Source: Gerris lacustris
Lineage: Eukaryota > Arthropoda > Insecta > Hemiptera > Gerridae
DNA: 64,000 nt
Direction of reading: 5' to 3'
Assembly: GCA_951217055.1 (NCBI GenBank)
Contig: OX578276.1
Span: 58,527,307 to 58,591,306, forward strand
Shown piece by piece: positions 45,152 through 55,991 of the stretch (position 1 is its first letter; every line of letters begins with the position of its first letter). Both the position numbers and the translations under genes were made by a program. Under the pieces are notes generated by a model that saw nothing but the letters and a program-made list of their open reading frames with translations, was not told where the DNA came from and made no database searches.

Positions 45152-45795
45152 TGTAATGTTTTCTCATTTTTCAGTATATTAAGTAATCTTTATATTTATA
45201 GCTTATAAAGAAATCTAAAAATCTAATTAAAATTGTGAAATTAGTATTTTTAATTAAATTACATATATTATAACTAGTCATTAAGTGGAAGCAAGCAGTG
45301 TGTAGTAGAATACCTCAATGGTAAATCAATACCATTTTACTAATGCTTTTTATTTTATAGAAATAACTAAAAACACGATTTTAACTAATAATTTTAAAGA
45401 ATGTATTTTATACCCCTCCTCTCTCCCTTAATGAGAATGGGGGGGGGGGGGGGGGTAGCGTGAACCATACTCTTGTCCCTTGCCCTGCCTAAGCCATATT
45501 CTCACTTAGTATCAACAATACGTTTCTAGTGTTAACTTCTATAATTTACTTTTGTGTTGAGAAATTTACTTTTTCAAGTTAATTGTTAAGGAACCTAAGG
45601 AGAATAGAAACTAATGGTGTTGAGTATAAATTTAGCGGATTACCAATGATGGTGGCGAAGAAATTAGTAAAGTGACGAAGAAGTAAGAAAGTGCGACACT
45701 GTGTAAAAAAAGTTCATTACCAACCACACCCGATGTAACCGTGTATTTTAGAATATTGTATTGCTCCACTAAATATCTTAAAATAAAATAAATTG
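45152..45795. other. AT-rich DNA, no gene recognised
   Basis: A G run (45440-45455) is the only notable feature. Confidence 0.35.
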
Positions 45796-45799
45796 GTTA

Positions 45800-46190
45800 A
45801 GCGAGAAATCTCACGTAAATATAAGATTTCGTTGGTATTGGGAACACGAAATTAGTATAATGGGGGGGGGGGGGACATTTTGATGTTTATTGACAAAATG
45901 GCGCGGAAAATTAAACACTAACCCCAAGTGTTATATATTTTTGTAATCTACTCTTAATACCTTTCATTTGATACCCCACTCAAAATTAAAAAAAAAAAAA
46001 AAATTCCCCGTGACGTGAATTAGCCACCATTTCGAATTTGAACAGCTGATAATTTTGAGTTCGCTGTATTTTTCCTGTGTGTGCGTCAAAACGATCTTTA
46101 ATACTGGTAAGTTTCATGATTTTATCTCTTTTGATTCAAAAGTTATTGGAACCGTACAGAGTGACAGACAGACACGGGAACGAAACTAAA
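45800..46190 (+). repeat. family B repeat copy
   Basis: It starts GATTTCGTTGGTATTGGGAA, includes a G run, ATTTTGATGTTTATTGACAA, AATACCTTTCATTTGATACC and ACCATTTCGAATTTGAACAG, and ends ATTGGAACCGTACAGAGTG plus GACAGACAGACAC. It is a single-unit version of the triplicated copy at 35648-36657. Confidence 0.75.
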
Positions 46191-46773
46191 GAAAAAAGTG
46201 TTTGAGGGACCAAAGGACATACCTAGAAAAATTATGATTTGCTATGTTGATATAACTCTAAGTCAAGATTTGGAGAAATGGTGGAAAAATGGCATCATTC
46301 AAGACATGTGCCTAAAGGAGTTGAAACCATCGTCATCTGTTTTAAGATTTAAGGAACGTGTAGATCATATTTATTCATCTTCAAGAGAATAATCAAATAG
46401 TGAGTTTGAAGACCAATTATAAAAAAAGTTACCTTACTCAAATGAGAATTACTTTACCAACTGTAACAGAAGAAAGGCTCTGTGAACCAGTACTTCAAGT
46501 AGAGCAACAGCTGTGATTGTCGATGAAGGAGTAGTGCCGTCATCAAAAATCAATAAAACATTATACATAAGTGGAAGGTTGGGAGAGCCAAAGAAAATAA
46601 GATAAAACAAATAAAACAGACCTTGAAAAAGAAGACGATAATTTTAGAGGCATACCCTTTGGTGGAAGTAAGGATGAAACTTATTAAGAAAGGAACAAAG
46701 TACCTAACACACATCTTTGATCTTAGAGAAACATATTCTTGTTCAAGAACCCTTGTCTAAATATATAGGTTAC
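46191..46773 (+). other. unrecognised purine-rich segment with a 64-codon open frame
   Basis: A frame at 46198-46392 encodes IMICYVDITLSQDLEKWWKN, ELKPSSSVLRFKERVDHIY and a stop. The following 380 bp stay purine-rich and protein-like in short pieces with stops. This may be decayed coding sequence of another transposon into which the BEL element inserted. I do not recognise it. Confidence 0.3.
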
Positions 46774-46778
46774 ATCAG

Positions 46779-46924
46779 TGTTGGAAATGACAGACATTGA
46801 CAGACATGTATATGTATATTTTTAATTTATATAATTTGATTGACCAGTGGTTTATAAGTCAGTTGGTAATAAAGACTCGAAGAGAAAAAAAAATGTGTAT
46901 TAATTATTAAGTGCATTTTGCACA
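46779..46924 (+). repeat. 5' LTR of the BEL/Pao element
   Basis: It starts TGTTGGAAATGACAGACATT and ends CATTTTGCACA, with TG...CA termini. AATAAA at 46868-46873 can serve as the polyadenylation signal. It is preceded by ATCAG. Confidence 0.95.
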
Positions 46925-46927
46925 AAG

Positions 46928-46977
46928 TGGCGACCGTGATTAAAAGAATTTAAAGAGAAGAAAGTGGCGACAGTGAT
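46928..46977 (+). other. primer-binding site and a downstream duplicate
   Basis: TGGCGACCGTGAT at 46928 lies three bases after the LTR. It resembles primer-binding sites attributed to tRNA-Arg in insect LTR elements (from memory, not checked). A near-copy TGGCGACAGTGAT is at 46965, inside a repeat of about 37 bp (AAGTGGCGAC-x-GTGATT ... AAGAATT). Confidence 0.6.
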
Positions 46978-47040
46978 TTGAAGAATTAAAGCGAAGATTA
47001 AAATTTAGAAAAAAGAAAAAAGGTTTAACTCAAGAAAGGT

Positions 47041-49602
47041 ATGGAAGAATCAAGGTACTATAAAGAGCGGAACATTATAAGAAAACATATTGACGAAATT
47101 TACTTCAAGCTAAAAAAGGGAGAAGAAGTTGAAATTCTAAATCAAACTATTCAAGGCAAACAAGAAAGGTTAATTAAATTAGATGAAACTATTCAATTTT
47201 TGATGTCAGAAAAAGAAGATATTACGGATGAAAATTGGAATGAAGAATTTGAAGCAGCAGAAAATTATAAAGATAAGTGTGCGTATATAATTGTGGATCA
47301 TGTCAAAATTAAAGAAAACAAGTATTCAAGTAAAGATGATGAAGATACTGATAAAAAGAAATATAAACTGCCTAAGTTGGAGTATACCAAGTTTGACGGA
47401 CATCAGGCAAAAAATTGGCTACCTTTCTGGGGTCAGTTTAGGAAGATAGCGGAAGACAAGAAGATGGACGAAGAAGACAAGTTCCAGTATCTACTACAAG
47501 TGACAACTGGAAAGGCGAGAACATTAGTTGAGAGCTTCCCACCATCAGGAAACAATTTTTCAAAAGTCATAAGTATATTAAAGGATAGATTTGCGAGAAA
47601 TGAGGTACTTGTGGAACATTATGTTCGAGAACTGTTGAACATAATGTTGAAACAAGTTACAAATAAAAATAAAATGGGGTTAACGGAATTATATGATTCC
47701 ATTTCTAGACAAATTAACGCCCTTGAAACTTTGAATATGACCAAAGACAGTTACGCGGCTATGCTCCTCCCGATGATCGAATCGGCTTTACCAACTCATA
47801 TATTAATTGAGTGGGAAAGATCAAAAGTTAAAATCAATAATCACAGCAAAGAAAATCAAAGTTTTAGTTTAAATAATTTAATGGATTTTCTTAGGGGGGA
47901 AGTTGAGAGTGAAGAAAGAGTAAAATTTGCCCAACAAAGTTTAGATAATTTAGGTATTAGAAATCGGGAGGTGGATAGTAAATTAGAGGAAAATTTGCCA
48001 ACAGCGGCTAATTTAATTAATCAAAATTTTAGTAATAAACCTGTTGTGGATAATTGTATTTTTTGCGGGAAACATCATTTAAGTCAGGAGTGTTTTAAAG
48101 GGAATTATATGTCACTTAAAGATAAGAAAGAATTAATAATTAAAAATAAACGTTGTTTTAGTTGTTTCAAGAAATCACACACTTCTAGAGACTGTAAGTT
48201 TCCTCCAAGGTGTTTTCTATGTAGGAAAACTCATTATGTTATAATGTGTCCGGAACTACCATGTCACAAGCCAATACAAAGAGATGGAAGAAATGGACAG
48301 TTCAAGAAGGGAGAACAATCAAAGAAGGACTCAGGAGAGAAGGTAGTTCAAGTAAATAGTAACCTGAATGAGGTATCAGAGGTATACATGCAAACTTTAA
48401 TACTAAATATAAGTAATCCTGGAGATAGAAGTAAAACCAAGAAGGTTAGGGTTTTATTAGATTCAGGATCACAAAAATCATATATACTTACAAAATTGGT
48501 GGGAGAGTTAAATTTACCAGAGGTAGGACAATGCACAATGGTCCATTCTTTATTTGGAGGAGTGGAAAAGAAACAAAACCATTGTCAACATCATGTTAAT
48601 TTAAAAGGTTTAAATAATGAATATAATTTTGAGACTATGGTTTATACTGAAGATAAAATTTGTAATACGGTTCCCCGAGTGGAAGCTTTAAGTTTATTAA
48701 AAAAGTTAAGGGAAAATAATATTATATTGAGCGACAATAAAGAAGAAAAGGTGAGTGAAATAAGTTTACTCTTATGGGCAGATGTGATAGGACAGTTATT
48801 AACAGGAAAGATGGTAAAGGTAGGAAATATTACATGTATTGATACTTGGTTTGGATGGACAGCAATGGGCAGTAATAATGTATTGAATTTAAGCAGCGCG
48901 GTAAGCTTACAAAATGTATTTCTTAATACTAATCTTTGGGAATTAGAAGCAATTGGAATAAGTGGTGCGGGGAGAGTAATAAGTAAAAAAGAACGAGAAA
49001 CTGAGATGTTAGGGAAATGTAATAATAGTTTAGGAATAAATGAAAGGTTGAGAGATAAAGTTAGGTTGCCATTGGTGAGTGAATCAATACAGTTAGGAGA
49101 TAATAGGAAAGTAGCAGAAAGACGATTGATAAGTGTGACAAGTAAATTAGCAAAATTAGAAATACTTGAGGATTATGATAAAGAATGTAGATTTTGGTTA
49201 AACAGTGGGATGATAGAGATGGCGGATATAGAAAGGGAGAATAAGGGATTACACTATCTACGACATACACCAGTTATTAAAGAGAGTTGTTTGACCACAA
49301 AGAATAGACCGGTTTTTGATGCGTCGTGGAAGGATGAAAACAGATATTGTTTATATGGGGGTTTAGGAAAGGGACAAAATGTATTGGAACTAACACCGGA
49401 TTTAATAACAAAATTTAGGTTAGGAAAAATAGGTGTTACATCAGACAATGCAAAAGCATCTTTACAAATTAGTATATTTCCAGAAGATAGATATTTGCTC
49501 AGGTTTCAATGGTGGAAATACAGGAAAAAAGAATTACAAATTTTAGGTTTGAAAATATTGACTAATATTAATTATTGTTATATTTTGCTTTTATTATTAT
49601 AA
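47041..49602 (+). CDS. BEL/Pao gag-protease-partial reverse transcriptase polyprotein
   Basis: The 853-residue frame has, in order: a charged N-terminal region; a DUF1759-type gag core (about 110-290, with LPKLEYTKFDG and WLPFWGQF); three zinc-knuckle-like motifs (Cys339/Cys342...Cys351; Cys372/Cys375/His380/Cys385; Cys391/Cys394/His398/Cys403); a DUF1758-type retropepsin with the active-site DSG at 474-476; and the beginning of BEL RT (RHTPVIKES, RPVFDASWKD, first catalytic Asp in VTSDNAK at 802). After RFQWW (821-825) it changes to an unrelated hydrophobic tail ending in a run of Leu. The YVDD box, RNase H and integrase are absent. So it can make gag and protease but not reverse transcribe or integrate by itself. 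The LTRs and primer site suggest mobilisation in trans by a full-length relative. The start is the first ATG after the leader. Confidence 0.93.
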   Translation: MEESRYYKERNIIRKHIDEIYFKLKKGEEVEILNQTIQGKQERLIKLDETIQFLMSEKEDITDENWNEEFEAAENYKDKCAYIIVDHVKIKENKYSSKDDEDTDKKKYKLPKLEYTKFDGHQAKNWLPFWGQFRKIAEDKKMDEEDKFQYLLQVTTGKARTLVESFPPSGNNFSKVISILKDRFARNEVLVEHYVRELLNIMLKQVTNKNKMGLTELYDSISRQINALETLNMTKDSYAAMLLPMIESALPTHILIEWERSKVKINNHSKENQSFSLNNLMDFLRGEVESEERVKFAQQSLDNLGIRNREVDSKLEENLPTAANLINQNFSNKPVVDNCIFCGKHHLSQECFKGNYMSLKDKKELIIKNKRCFSCFKKSHTSRDCKFPPRCFLCRKTHYVIMCPELPCHKPIQRDGRNGQFKKGEQSKKDSGEKVVQVNSNLNEVSEVYMQTLILNISNPGDRSKTKKVRVLLDSGSQKSYILTKLVGELNLPEVGQCTMVHSLFGGVEKKQNHCQHHVNLKGLNNEYNFETMVYTEDKICNTVPRVEALSLLKKLRENNIILSDNKEEKVSEISLLLWADVIGQLLTGKMVKVGNITCIDTWFGWTAMGSNNVLNLSSAVSLQNVFLNTNLWELEAIGISGAGRVISKKERETEMLGKCNNSLGINERLRDKVRLPLVSESIQLGDNRKVAERRLISVTSKLAKLEILEDYDKECRFWLNSGMIEMADIERENKGLHYLRHTPVIKESCLTTKNRPVFDASWKDENRYCLYGGLGKGQNVLELTPDLITKFRLGKIGVTSDNAKASLQISIFPEDRYLLRFQWWKYRKKELQILGLKILTNINYCYILLLLL

Positions 49603-49698
49603 CTTTTTGTTATTTTTGGTATCTGATACTACATAGATAAAAATTATTATATAACTGATAACTTTGATTCTCTTTGCTGCGGGCACGGGCGGGGAGGA

Positions 49699-49841
49699 TG
49701 TTGGAAATGACAGACATTGACAGACATGTATATGTATATTTTTAATTTATATAATTTGATTGACCAGTGGTTTATAAGTCAGTTTGTAATAAAGACTCGA
49801 AGAGAAAAAATGTGTATTAATTATTAAGTGCATTTTGCACA
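49699..49841 (+). repeat. 3' LTR of the BEL/Pao element
   Basis: It is identical to the 5' LTR except G to T in AGTT(G/T)GTAAT and three fewer A in the A run. It is preceded by a purine tract and followed by ATCAG. Confidence 0.95.
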
Positions 49842-49849
49842 ATCAGTCC

Positions 49850-50310
49850 AACAATCAAACAGTGTTAGATGGTCGATAGCTGACAGTGTTAAATCTTCGA
49901 TAGATTATGTTTGGCTTTAAGTATCATGTTTAGAACATGTATGTTGTTTTAAAATATCACCTCCACCGTCCACCAACCGTCAGTAACTAGGAGGCTGCTA
50001 AGGACGCTCCAATAGTCAAATCTACAGCTAAATGTCCCAACAATATGCAACCTCGAATCTCCTGGGTTTATTACTGAATGCAAAAAACTAAAAAAAGAAA
50101 ATTCGAAAATTACTACAAACATGCAAGAAAAAGCAATTTAATCAATTTGCGTGTAAAATCATTTTGTTGAATAAAACAAAATATTTTTTAAAAATCAATA
50201 TATTATTGTCTACCACAATGATTAAAAATATACAAATATATAAGACCGGATTGGACTTGTTTGAAAAGTAAGGTGGGTTTGATTTAAAGAATCCTCAACT
50301 TTCACATGAT
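49850..50310. other. AT-rich DNA, no gene recognised
   Basis: No exon signals or known repeat blocks were seen. Confidence 0.35.
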
Positions 50311-50319
50311 TTTCAAATC

Positions 50320-50690
50320 ATTTAATATCTCTTAATTTAAATCAAATTATAATTATTATTAACTACTATTATTATTAAAATACACTCAAGCGCCGCGATT
50401 TGAACCACGGGCCTCTATATTTCCAGTATAGCGCTCTACCAACTAAGCTACGCAGGAGAATGAGTTTCTCTGATGTTAATGATACCTTATCCTGAATTTA
50501 AGCTTTCAATTTTCCACAAATCTTAGAAGTCAACATTAATGACATAGAACTAGACCGAAAAATAACGCTTATAATTATAAAGGCGCTGGAGTGTATTTTT
50601 CTCTGTCTGTTTCCCGTAGTTAATAATAATTATAATTTGGTTTAAATTAAAATTTAATCTTTCCGTAGTATGATTACTACCAAAATCGTA
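50320..50690. repeat. head-to-head pair of tRNA-derived SINE copies
   Basis: On the minus strand, 50580 down to 50389 matches the SINE at 23950-24165: the GTTGACTTCTAAGATTTGT block, then a tRNA-like segment with A box TAGCTTAGTTGGTAGAGCG and B box GGTTCAAATC. Its tail (TAGTTAATAATAATTATAAT) continues to about 50320. On the plus strand, 50583-50690 is a second tail (GGCGCTGGAGTGTATTTTTC, TAGTTAATAATAATTATAAT) matching 24160-24270. The two tails form an inverted repeat around the tRNA-like core. The acceptor and T stems are imperfect, so it is not a working tRNA gene. Confidence 0.7.
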
Positions 50691-50699
50691 AAATATGAA

Positions 50700-53600
50700 T
50701 CACATGATTTCGTGCCTGTTGTTTAATTTAATTTTAACAGTAAATCGAGGTTATTTTATCGCTTGAAATTTGAAATATATAATTGGAAATACATTTCCCA
50801 TGAGTTCACCAGAAGAAGGTTTTGATAATTAATATTGGTGCTCGTGAGAGTCAGTCACATTTGATTTGGGGTCAGGGACATTTTGATTTTCCTAAACTGA
50901 TCAGAGAAGTCAAATCCTGAGAGAAAATATATGTGTATCAGAGTAGGCGAGAATGGCGAGAAGACATCATTTGTGGAAGTGCTTCATGATCATGATGGTT
51001 AAAAATTCTTAGGCAATTATCTGTACCAGCAGAAAATATTTTGAAAATAAATTATTGAAAAAATGATACTCTCGGTTGAGTTGGCTGTAATTTCTTTTGG
51101 ATTCAGTTAGCATGATGTTGGTTGTAGGTTTCTCAACCCCTTCTATAAGAAGACTGAGAATTGCTGCTATACCCGTAGGATTTGCGTCACTAAAAAGAAT
51201 AGGGGCAGATTATGGTCGAAAGGAATCAAAACTTGGTTAGTACTAAGATCTGACTTTAGCTTGAGAAATGCTGCTTCGCAGCTTAGAGACTAAGGCCAAG
51301 GTTGTCCTTTTCTGATTAAATATAGCTTTTTCTTTTGTTAGGGACTTTCTGGTAAAATACATTAGACATGCATAGCTGGTGCATGGTGCATTAATAAATG
51401 TTGGTTAAGCCAAATCCGCAATTAATTTTTCAAGGCCATGTTCCCCAGTTAAAGAATTTACTGCTATTTAAAATTTACTGCTATTTAATTTTCTATATTG
51501 TTAGTTTTTCGCTAAACTAAATATTTTTCAAGATATCTTTTACTCACTTAGAATTTTAAATACTGTGGTCAAAGCATCTCTTCCGCGCATTGAAATGAGA
51601 CCTCGATCTTTTCCACTAAAAAATTTTAACTTAAGAATTTAGGATTAGATAATTTGACAAAAGTTTAAAAAAAAATATTAACTCGGTCTTTCACACAAGA
51701 CTAAAAATTAGAATTAGTTTAGAATTATTGCATTTTTTTAAAAATTTAAATTTATTTATAATAAGTTTAGTGAAACGAATCTTGTCCAATTATTATGATA
51801 AATAATCTTATTTAAAATACATTTATATTTAGACTGGTTACCAACAGTTTATATAGGTACCTAGTGCAATTAAAATAAAGTTACTGCGTTTTAGTAAAAT
51901 AGACATTTTTTTATATTTATAAGTTCTTGAAAAATAAAAAAAGTTGAATAATTGTTCATTATTTCATTCGTTTTACCCAGATAAAAATAAAAATCTGAGT
52001 AGTGAGCAAAAATTACTCATGACTACCCATTACGTAATATTTTTGAACACTACCACTGCAGAGTTAAGGAAAACTGAAAAAAAATTGGTCTTTAAATGGC
52101 TTCCCCTCCTCGCATTCGCCCCTAAACCTTGGGGACTTTTAGTGTGTTCTACAGAACACTCATTTCAACAACTGTGCCTAGTTTCAAAACTTCAGGATTT
52201 TATTTTTCCTATTTGACGATTTTATGGCTGATAAAACTTTACTGCAATGCATCTGTAACCTTCGGTAAATTCGAAAACAACAATGTAAATTAGTAGAGTG
52301 ATAAAATTACTCTTACAAATTAAACCTGGTCTGTTAATAAAAATACTAAATCGTCAGCTAATGCTGATAACGAGCTCTTGGTGGTTCAACGTGCTCTGTC
52401 CCGCTCGTTAGCCAAATAATTACGTAGCAACTAACAACTTTCATTCGAATCAATCGACCTTTACTCGTGTCCATGTCCATGCTATCAATAAGCAAAACGT
52501 TACAGGCAAACACACTGTCCGTACCATGTATATTGCTCTTCAGCTGTTTTGGAAACGTATTCTACGTGTATTGCAACTGAATTAATAATATCAGGAATCA
52601 ACTTATGCACTCCAGAAATACATCAAGGTTAATGACCTAAGACGGCTCTTTAACAGAATAAAAATAAACATGCAACGATCATACAAAATGAAATTCTGTA
52701 TTCTGTACACTTGCTCCAAAATTATAATAATATATTGTCGATTATTTTGGACATAAGTAATTAGAAATCCTTTAGGTACATCTTTATATGACTTGCGATC
52801 TTAAGCACTTTGTGGAACAACGGATTAATTGAGACCGGACTACATGCAGATCATCAAATATTCATCCAGATTATCAAATTGCGCGGATTTTCGAAATGAT
52901 CAAATAAAAGTTGTAGACGTCTTTTATTGGAAAGACTTCTACAAATACTGGCTAAAAATCGTCAATAATTCATTCTGATGGTTACAAAAGTGGAACGGAC
53001 GGAATTGTTATAGTTAAATTGCTACGTGTTCATTACGCAGAAACAAATACTGTGTTTACAGTATTACACGTACAGAGAGTTGGTTTTTTCCTGTCAGAAT
53101 CGAATCCGGATGATGAATTAATGAATATTATAGAATTAAACTCTCTCACGTCGGAAATAGCTATGCATGTTTTTTTCAATTATATATTTTTATAGTTTGC
53201 TCTTAATTTTTTCCAGCCAATGGTTTATGGTTTTTATAAATTACTTCACACAGGTTTATGATTTCTATTCAATTTTAATACCCTATATTTTCTGTGGTTG
53301 TGTAAATCAATACATAGAGGTATTGCAGTGTTAGTATACTCGTATACATAAATGCACAGAGCAAGGAATGGTTCCCCTTCCTTACTCTGAGCATAAATGT
53401 GATACCCGTAAGCTTAGTGAATCCTAAAGATCTTTTGACTTACCCTAAAGCAGATGAGCCATTATGTGTTGTAGATTCTGTTACTAATAAATAGTGTGTT
53501 ATGGACAATTTTAAGTGAAATTTAGAATGAAGAAACCCGTTGGATATGGATTTCTATATTCTGTATAGATATAGAACAGTCTCATTGAGCCATATAAAAA

Positions 53601-53990
53601 TAAATATAAAATTTTTTTAAAAACAAAACATGGGCCGACTACTACAAGATTAGGTGACTATCTAGAATTGCTTATACATATTTCTTTGGTTTGCTTCTTA
53701 CTCCTGCTTGTGTTAGTTTTTTTAAACCTCTTTTGTCACGCGATTTGGACCTCAGAAAATGGACTCCACATGATGTTATGTTGTCCAAGAACACTTAGGA
53801 ATTTTTCAATCAACGGAGTCCTGTTTCAAAAGTCCTCCGGTTATCACAATTTCATCTTTTGTTTGAAGATGACCACTGAGCCTTGTTTGCAACTGATCCA
53901 TGGAATGAGGCCTCCTGCGTAGAGGCAAAACACTTCAGAAGTTAATTGTCTTATCTTCAAATCTCTTAATCGAAATCAGTATCAAACTCT
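50700..53990. other. AT-rich DNA, no gene recognised
   Basis: Small open frames (51944-52216, 53668-53922) lack domains and splice context. There is no repeat family boundary that I can define. It may be single-copy intergenic or intronic DNA. Confidence 0.35.
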
Positions 53991-53999
53991 TGTACTCCC

Positions 54000-54270
54000 A
54001 GAAGCACCCGATTTAGATAAGATTTGAATCCCCATCAGAGTCCGATTTAAATCCCTTTCTGAGTCTGATTTTAAAACCAATCTGTCATATTTTTAGCCCA
54101 TTTTAAGTCAGATTTTAAATCCAATTATAGTCAGATTCTACCCAATCTGAGACGGATTATATTTTTCTAGGGATAAAATCTGACTCTGATTGGGATAAAA
54201 TCTTACTCAGATTGGGTTTTAATCAACTCACATTGGGTTTAACCTAACTTAGATTGGGTTAAGTTTCAGT
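54000..54270. repeat. cluster of degenerate GATTGGGTTT / AAATC-ACTC-GATT motifs
   Basis: About ten imperfect copies occur in both orientations: CAGAGTCCGATTTAAATCCC, CTGAGTCTGATTTTAAAACC, TCAGATTCTACCCAATCTGA, AAAATCTGACTCTGATTGGG, AAAATCTTACTCAGATTGGG, TAACTTAGATTGGGTTAAG. Left copies are mainly complementary to right copies, giving a strong hairpin potential. Confidence 0.6.
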
Positions 54271-54589
54271 TTCCCAGAACTTTTCCTCTGACTTTTGCAA
54301 TTCATGGTATGTTTGCAGTGTAGGACAAAGAGGATAGGTAACGAGAGACGGAATTTTGCGTAGCGAAATAAACATACAATCTTCAGGAAGAGGTCCGAAT
54401 ACAGTATATAATACACCTAACTTAGAAGTAAACGCCGGAGAAGCCTGCGGTACAAGAATTTTTGGGAGACAGTCACAATCTAATATGTCAACTGGTGAAG
54501 AGCGGTGAAAATCAGGGTCTGCCAGATGTAAACCTTAAACAAGATGCTTACAACTGTCAGGAATAAAACTGATCCGCGGTTTTATCAAC

Positions 54590-54722
54590 TATATAAGTGC
54601 GCGAGCGGTTATCTGCTGGTAGGTGGTATCAGTTGGCTTTAACAGTGATGTCTATTAAGCCTGAACTGGACCCAATAGGGTATTCGACAAACCAGAAAAC
54701 TGCTGAACAGTGGGTTAAATAG
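54590..54722 (+). promoter_or_regulatory. possible TATA promoter with short ORF
   Basis: TATATAAG at 54590-54597 is followed by a GC-richer GTGCGCGAGCGGTTATCTGC stretch, an initiator-like ATCAGTTG at 54629, and a 24-codon ATG frame (54648-54722, MSIKPELDPIGYSTNQ then KTAEQWVK). It could be a transposon or gene promoter. No downstream coding sequence supports it. Confidence 0.25.
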
Positions 54723-54729
54723 GTGGGCC

Positions 54730-55120
54730 AAGTAAATTAGAATTTGTTATGAAGATGCGGCTGATAAACAATCGATCAGTAAGCGAAATCTAATGAACTT
54801 GCATTTTTTGATTTTTAATTAATGCGCTCACTGTGCCAAGTGAAACTATGGTTTTTTGACAAAATCGTTCACCTTTGCTTGTATTCGACACCAAAATTAC
54901 AGTTTTAAATGAAAAGGAAATTTTAATTGGTTGCTAAAGTGTTTGAAAAAACAACGTACATACTTTTTTGTTAAAGGCTACTTGTATTGTAATTTTTCCA
55001 AACCCATTAATGGAACTATGCTTATTAGGAGCTGTGCAATAGTATTAGGAGGGGGGGGGGGGGGGGAGAAAATGTTGATGTTTTGTGATAAAATTAAATA
55101 CTTTCCACAAGTGTTACATA
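54730..55120. other. no gene recognised
   Basis: A G run (55050-55066) and AT-rich flanks resemble the left part of a family B copy, but the match is weak. Confidence 0.3.
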
Positions 55121-55126
55121 TTTTGC

Positions 55127-55600
55127 TTCCGAGCTTACCGAAGGTAACGGAAGCATTGTGTTCACTTTTGAGAACGAAAAACTTTTATGTCTCCGATTTT
55201 AAAAATTCCAAGACAGAAATCCGTTTCAGACATCAGGGAACATTTTTGGTATCGTGTCTGTCTGTCTGTCTTTCTGTCTGTCGGTCTGTGTGTCCGCGAA
55301 TTATGAAACGTGTGACGCTAACTTGAGTAATGACTTGACCGATGTTGATGAAATTTGGTAGACACGTTCATTTTACCAATGCTCAGGACGAGTTTGTTGG
55401 ACAACATTATCCGTCCAAGCGTTCACGCGCAACGCTCGCGTAAACGTGAACTTCAAATTTAAATTTGGAATTTTAGGTTAGGAAAAAAATCAAACTTCAT
55501 CTATTCAATGAGATAAACATTTTTTACAAATACAATTTTTTAGTAAAACCAACAGCGACATCGCTATGAACTGTTAAAGATCGCTAAGACTATTAATAGT
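55127..55600 (+). repeat. family A head joined to family F body
   Basis: GCTTCCGAGCTTACCGAAGG through GTTTCAGACATCAGGGA and the GTCT tract (to about 55290) is family A. From GTGTGACGCTAACTTGAGTA on, it matches family F at 57530-57800 (GTTGGACA, TCCGTCC, GCGCAACGCTCGCGTAAACG, AAACCAACAGCGACA). The switch lies in the shared GTCT microsatellite, which suggests recombination there. Confidence 0.65.
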
Positions 55601-55950
55601 TTTTACAAAAATGAACAATATAGAATTTTTTAGAATTTTTTTTTTTTTTTATTGCTTAGAGAAATTTACATTTCCCATACAATGGGTCCTTGCTAAACGC
55701 TTACATGTAGTATGTATATTTCTTAAAAAAAAATTTTAAAGAAAAAGTAAATATAATTGCAGTCTGCCAAATACCAAAAATACAATAATACCTTAATAGA
55801 AAAAGAAAGAAAGTTTCTTCCAAAGTTAAATAAGCCATTCTTATTGATACTGAAATTTAGAATATTTCTGATTAAATTAAAACAAAATTCTTCTTTTTCT
55901 TCTATATCATTATTACAAATGTTCCTCCTATTATATTTATCCATAATTGT

Positions 55951-55954
<4 letters not shown>

Positions 55955-55991
<37 letters not shown>

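Larger units (their letters stand above)
46779..49841 (+). mobile_element. BEL/Pao LTR retrotransposon, internally deleted, young
   Basis: A complete structure is present: 5' LTR 46779-46924, primer-binding-like site 46928-46940, one long frame 47041-49602, polypurine tract (GGGCGGGGAGGA, up to 49698) and 3' LTR 49699-49841. The target duplication ATCAG is at 46774-46778 and 49842-49846. Five-base duplications fit BEL/Pao. The LTRs differ by one substitution plus a 3-base length change in an A run, so the insertion is recent. At 3.06 kb it is about half the usual BEL/Pao size because most of pol is missing. Confidence 0.95.

Noticed and set aside
50389..50455. tRNA gene on the minus strand (apparent GGA anticodon)
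   Set aside because: The acceptor stem does not pair, the T stem has a mismatch, a serine tRNA should have a long variable arm, and the flanks are those of the SINE.
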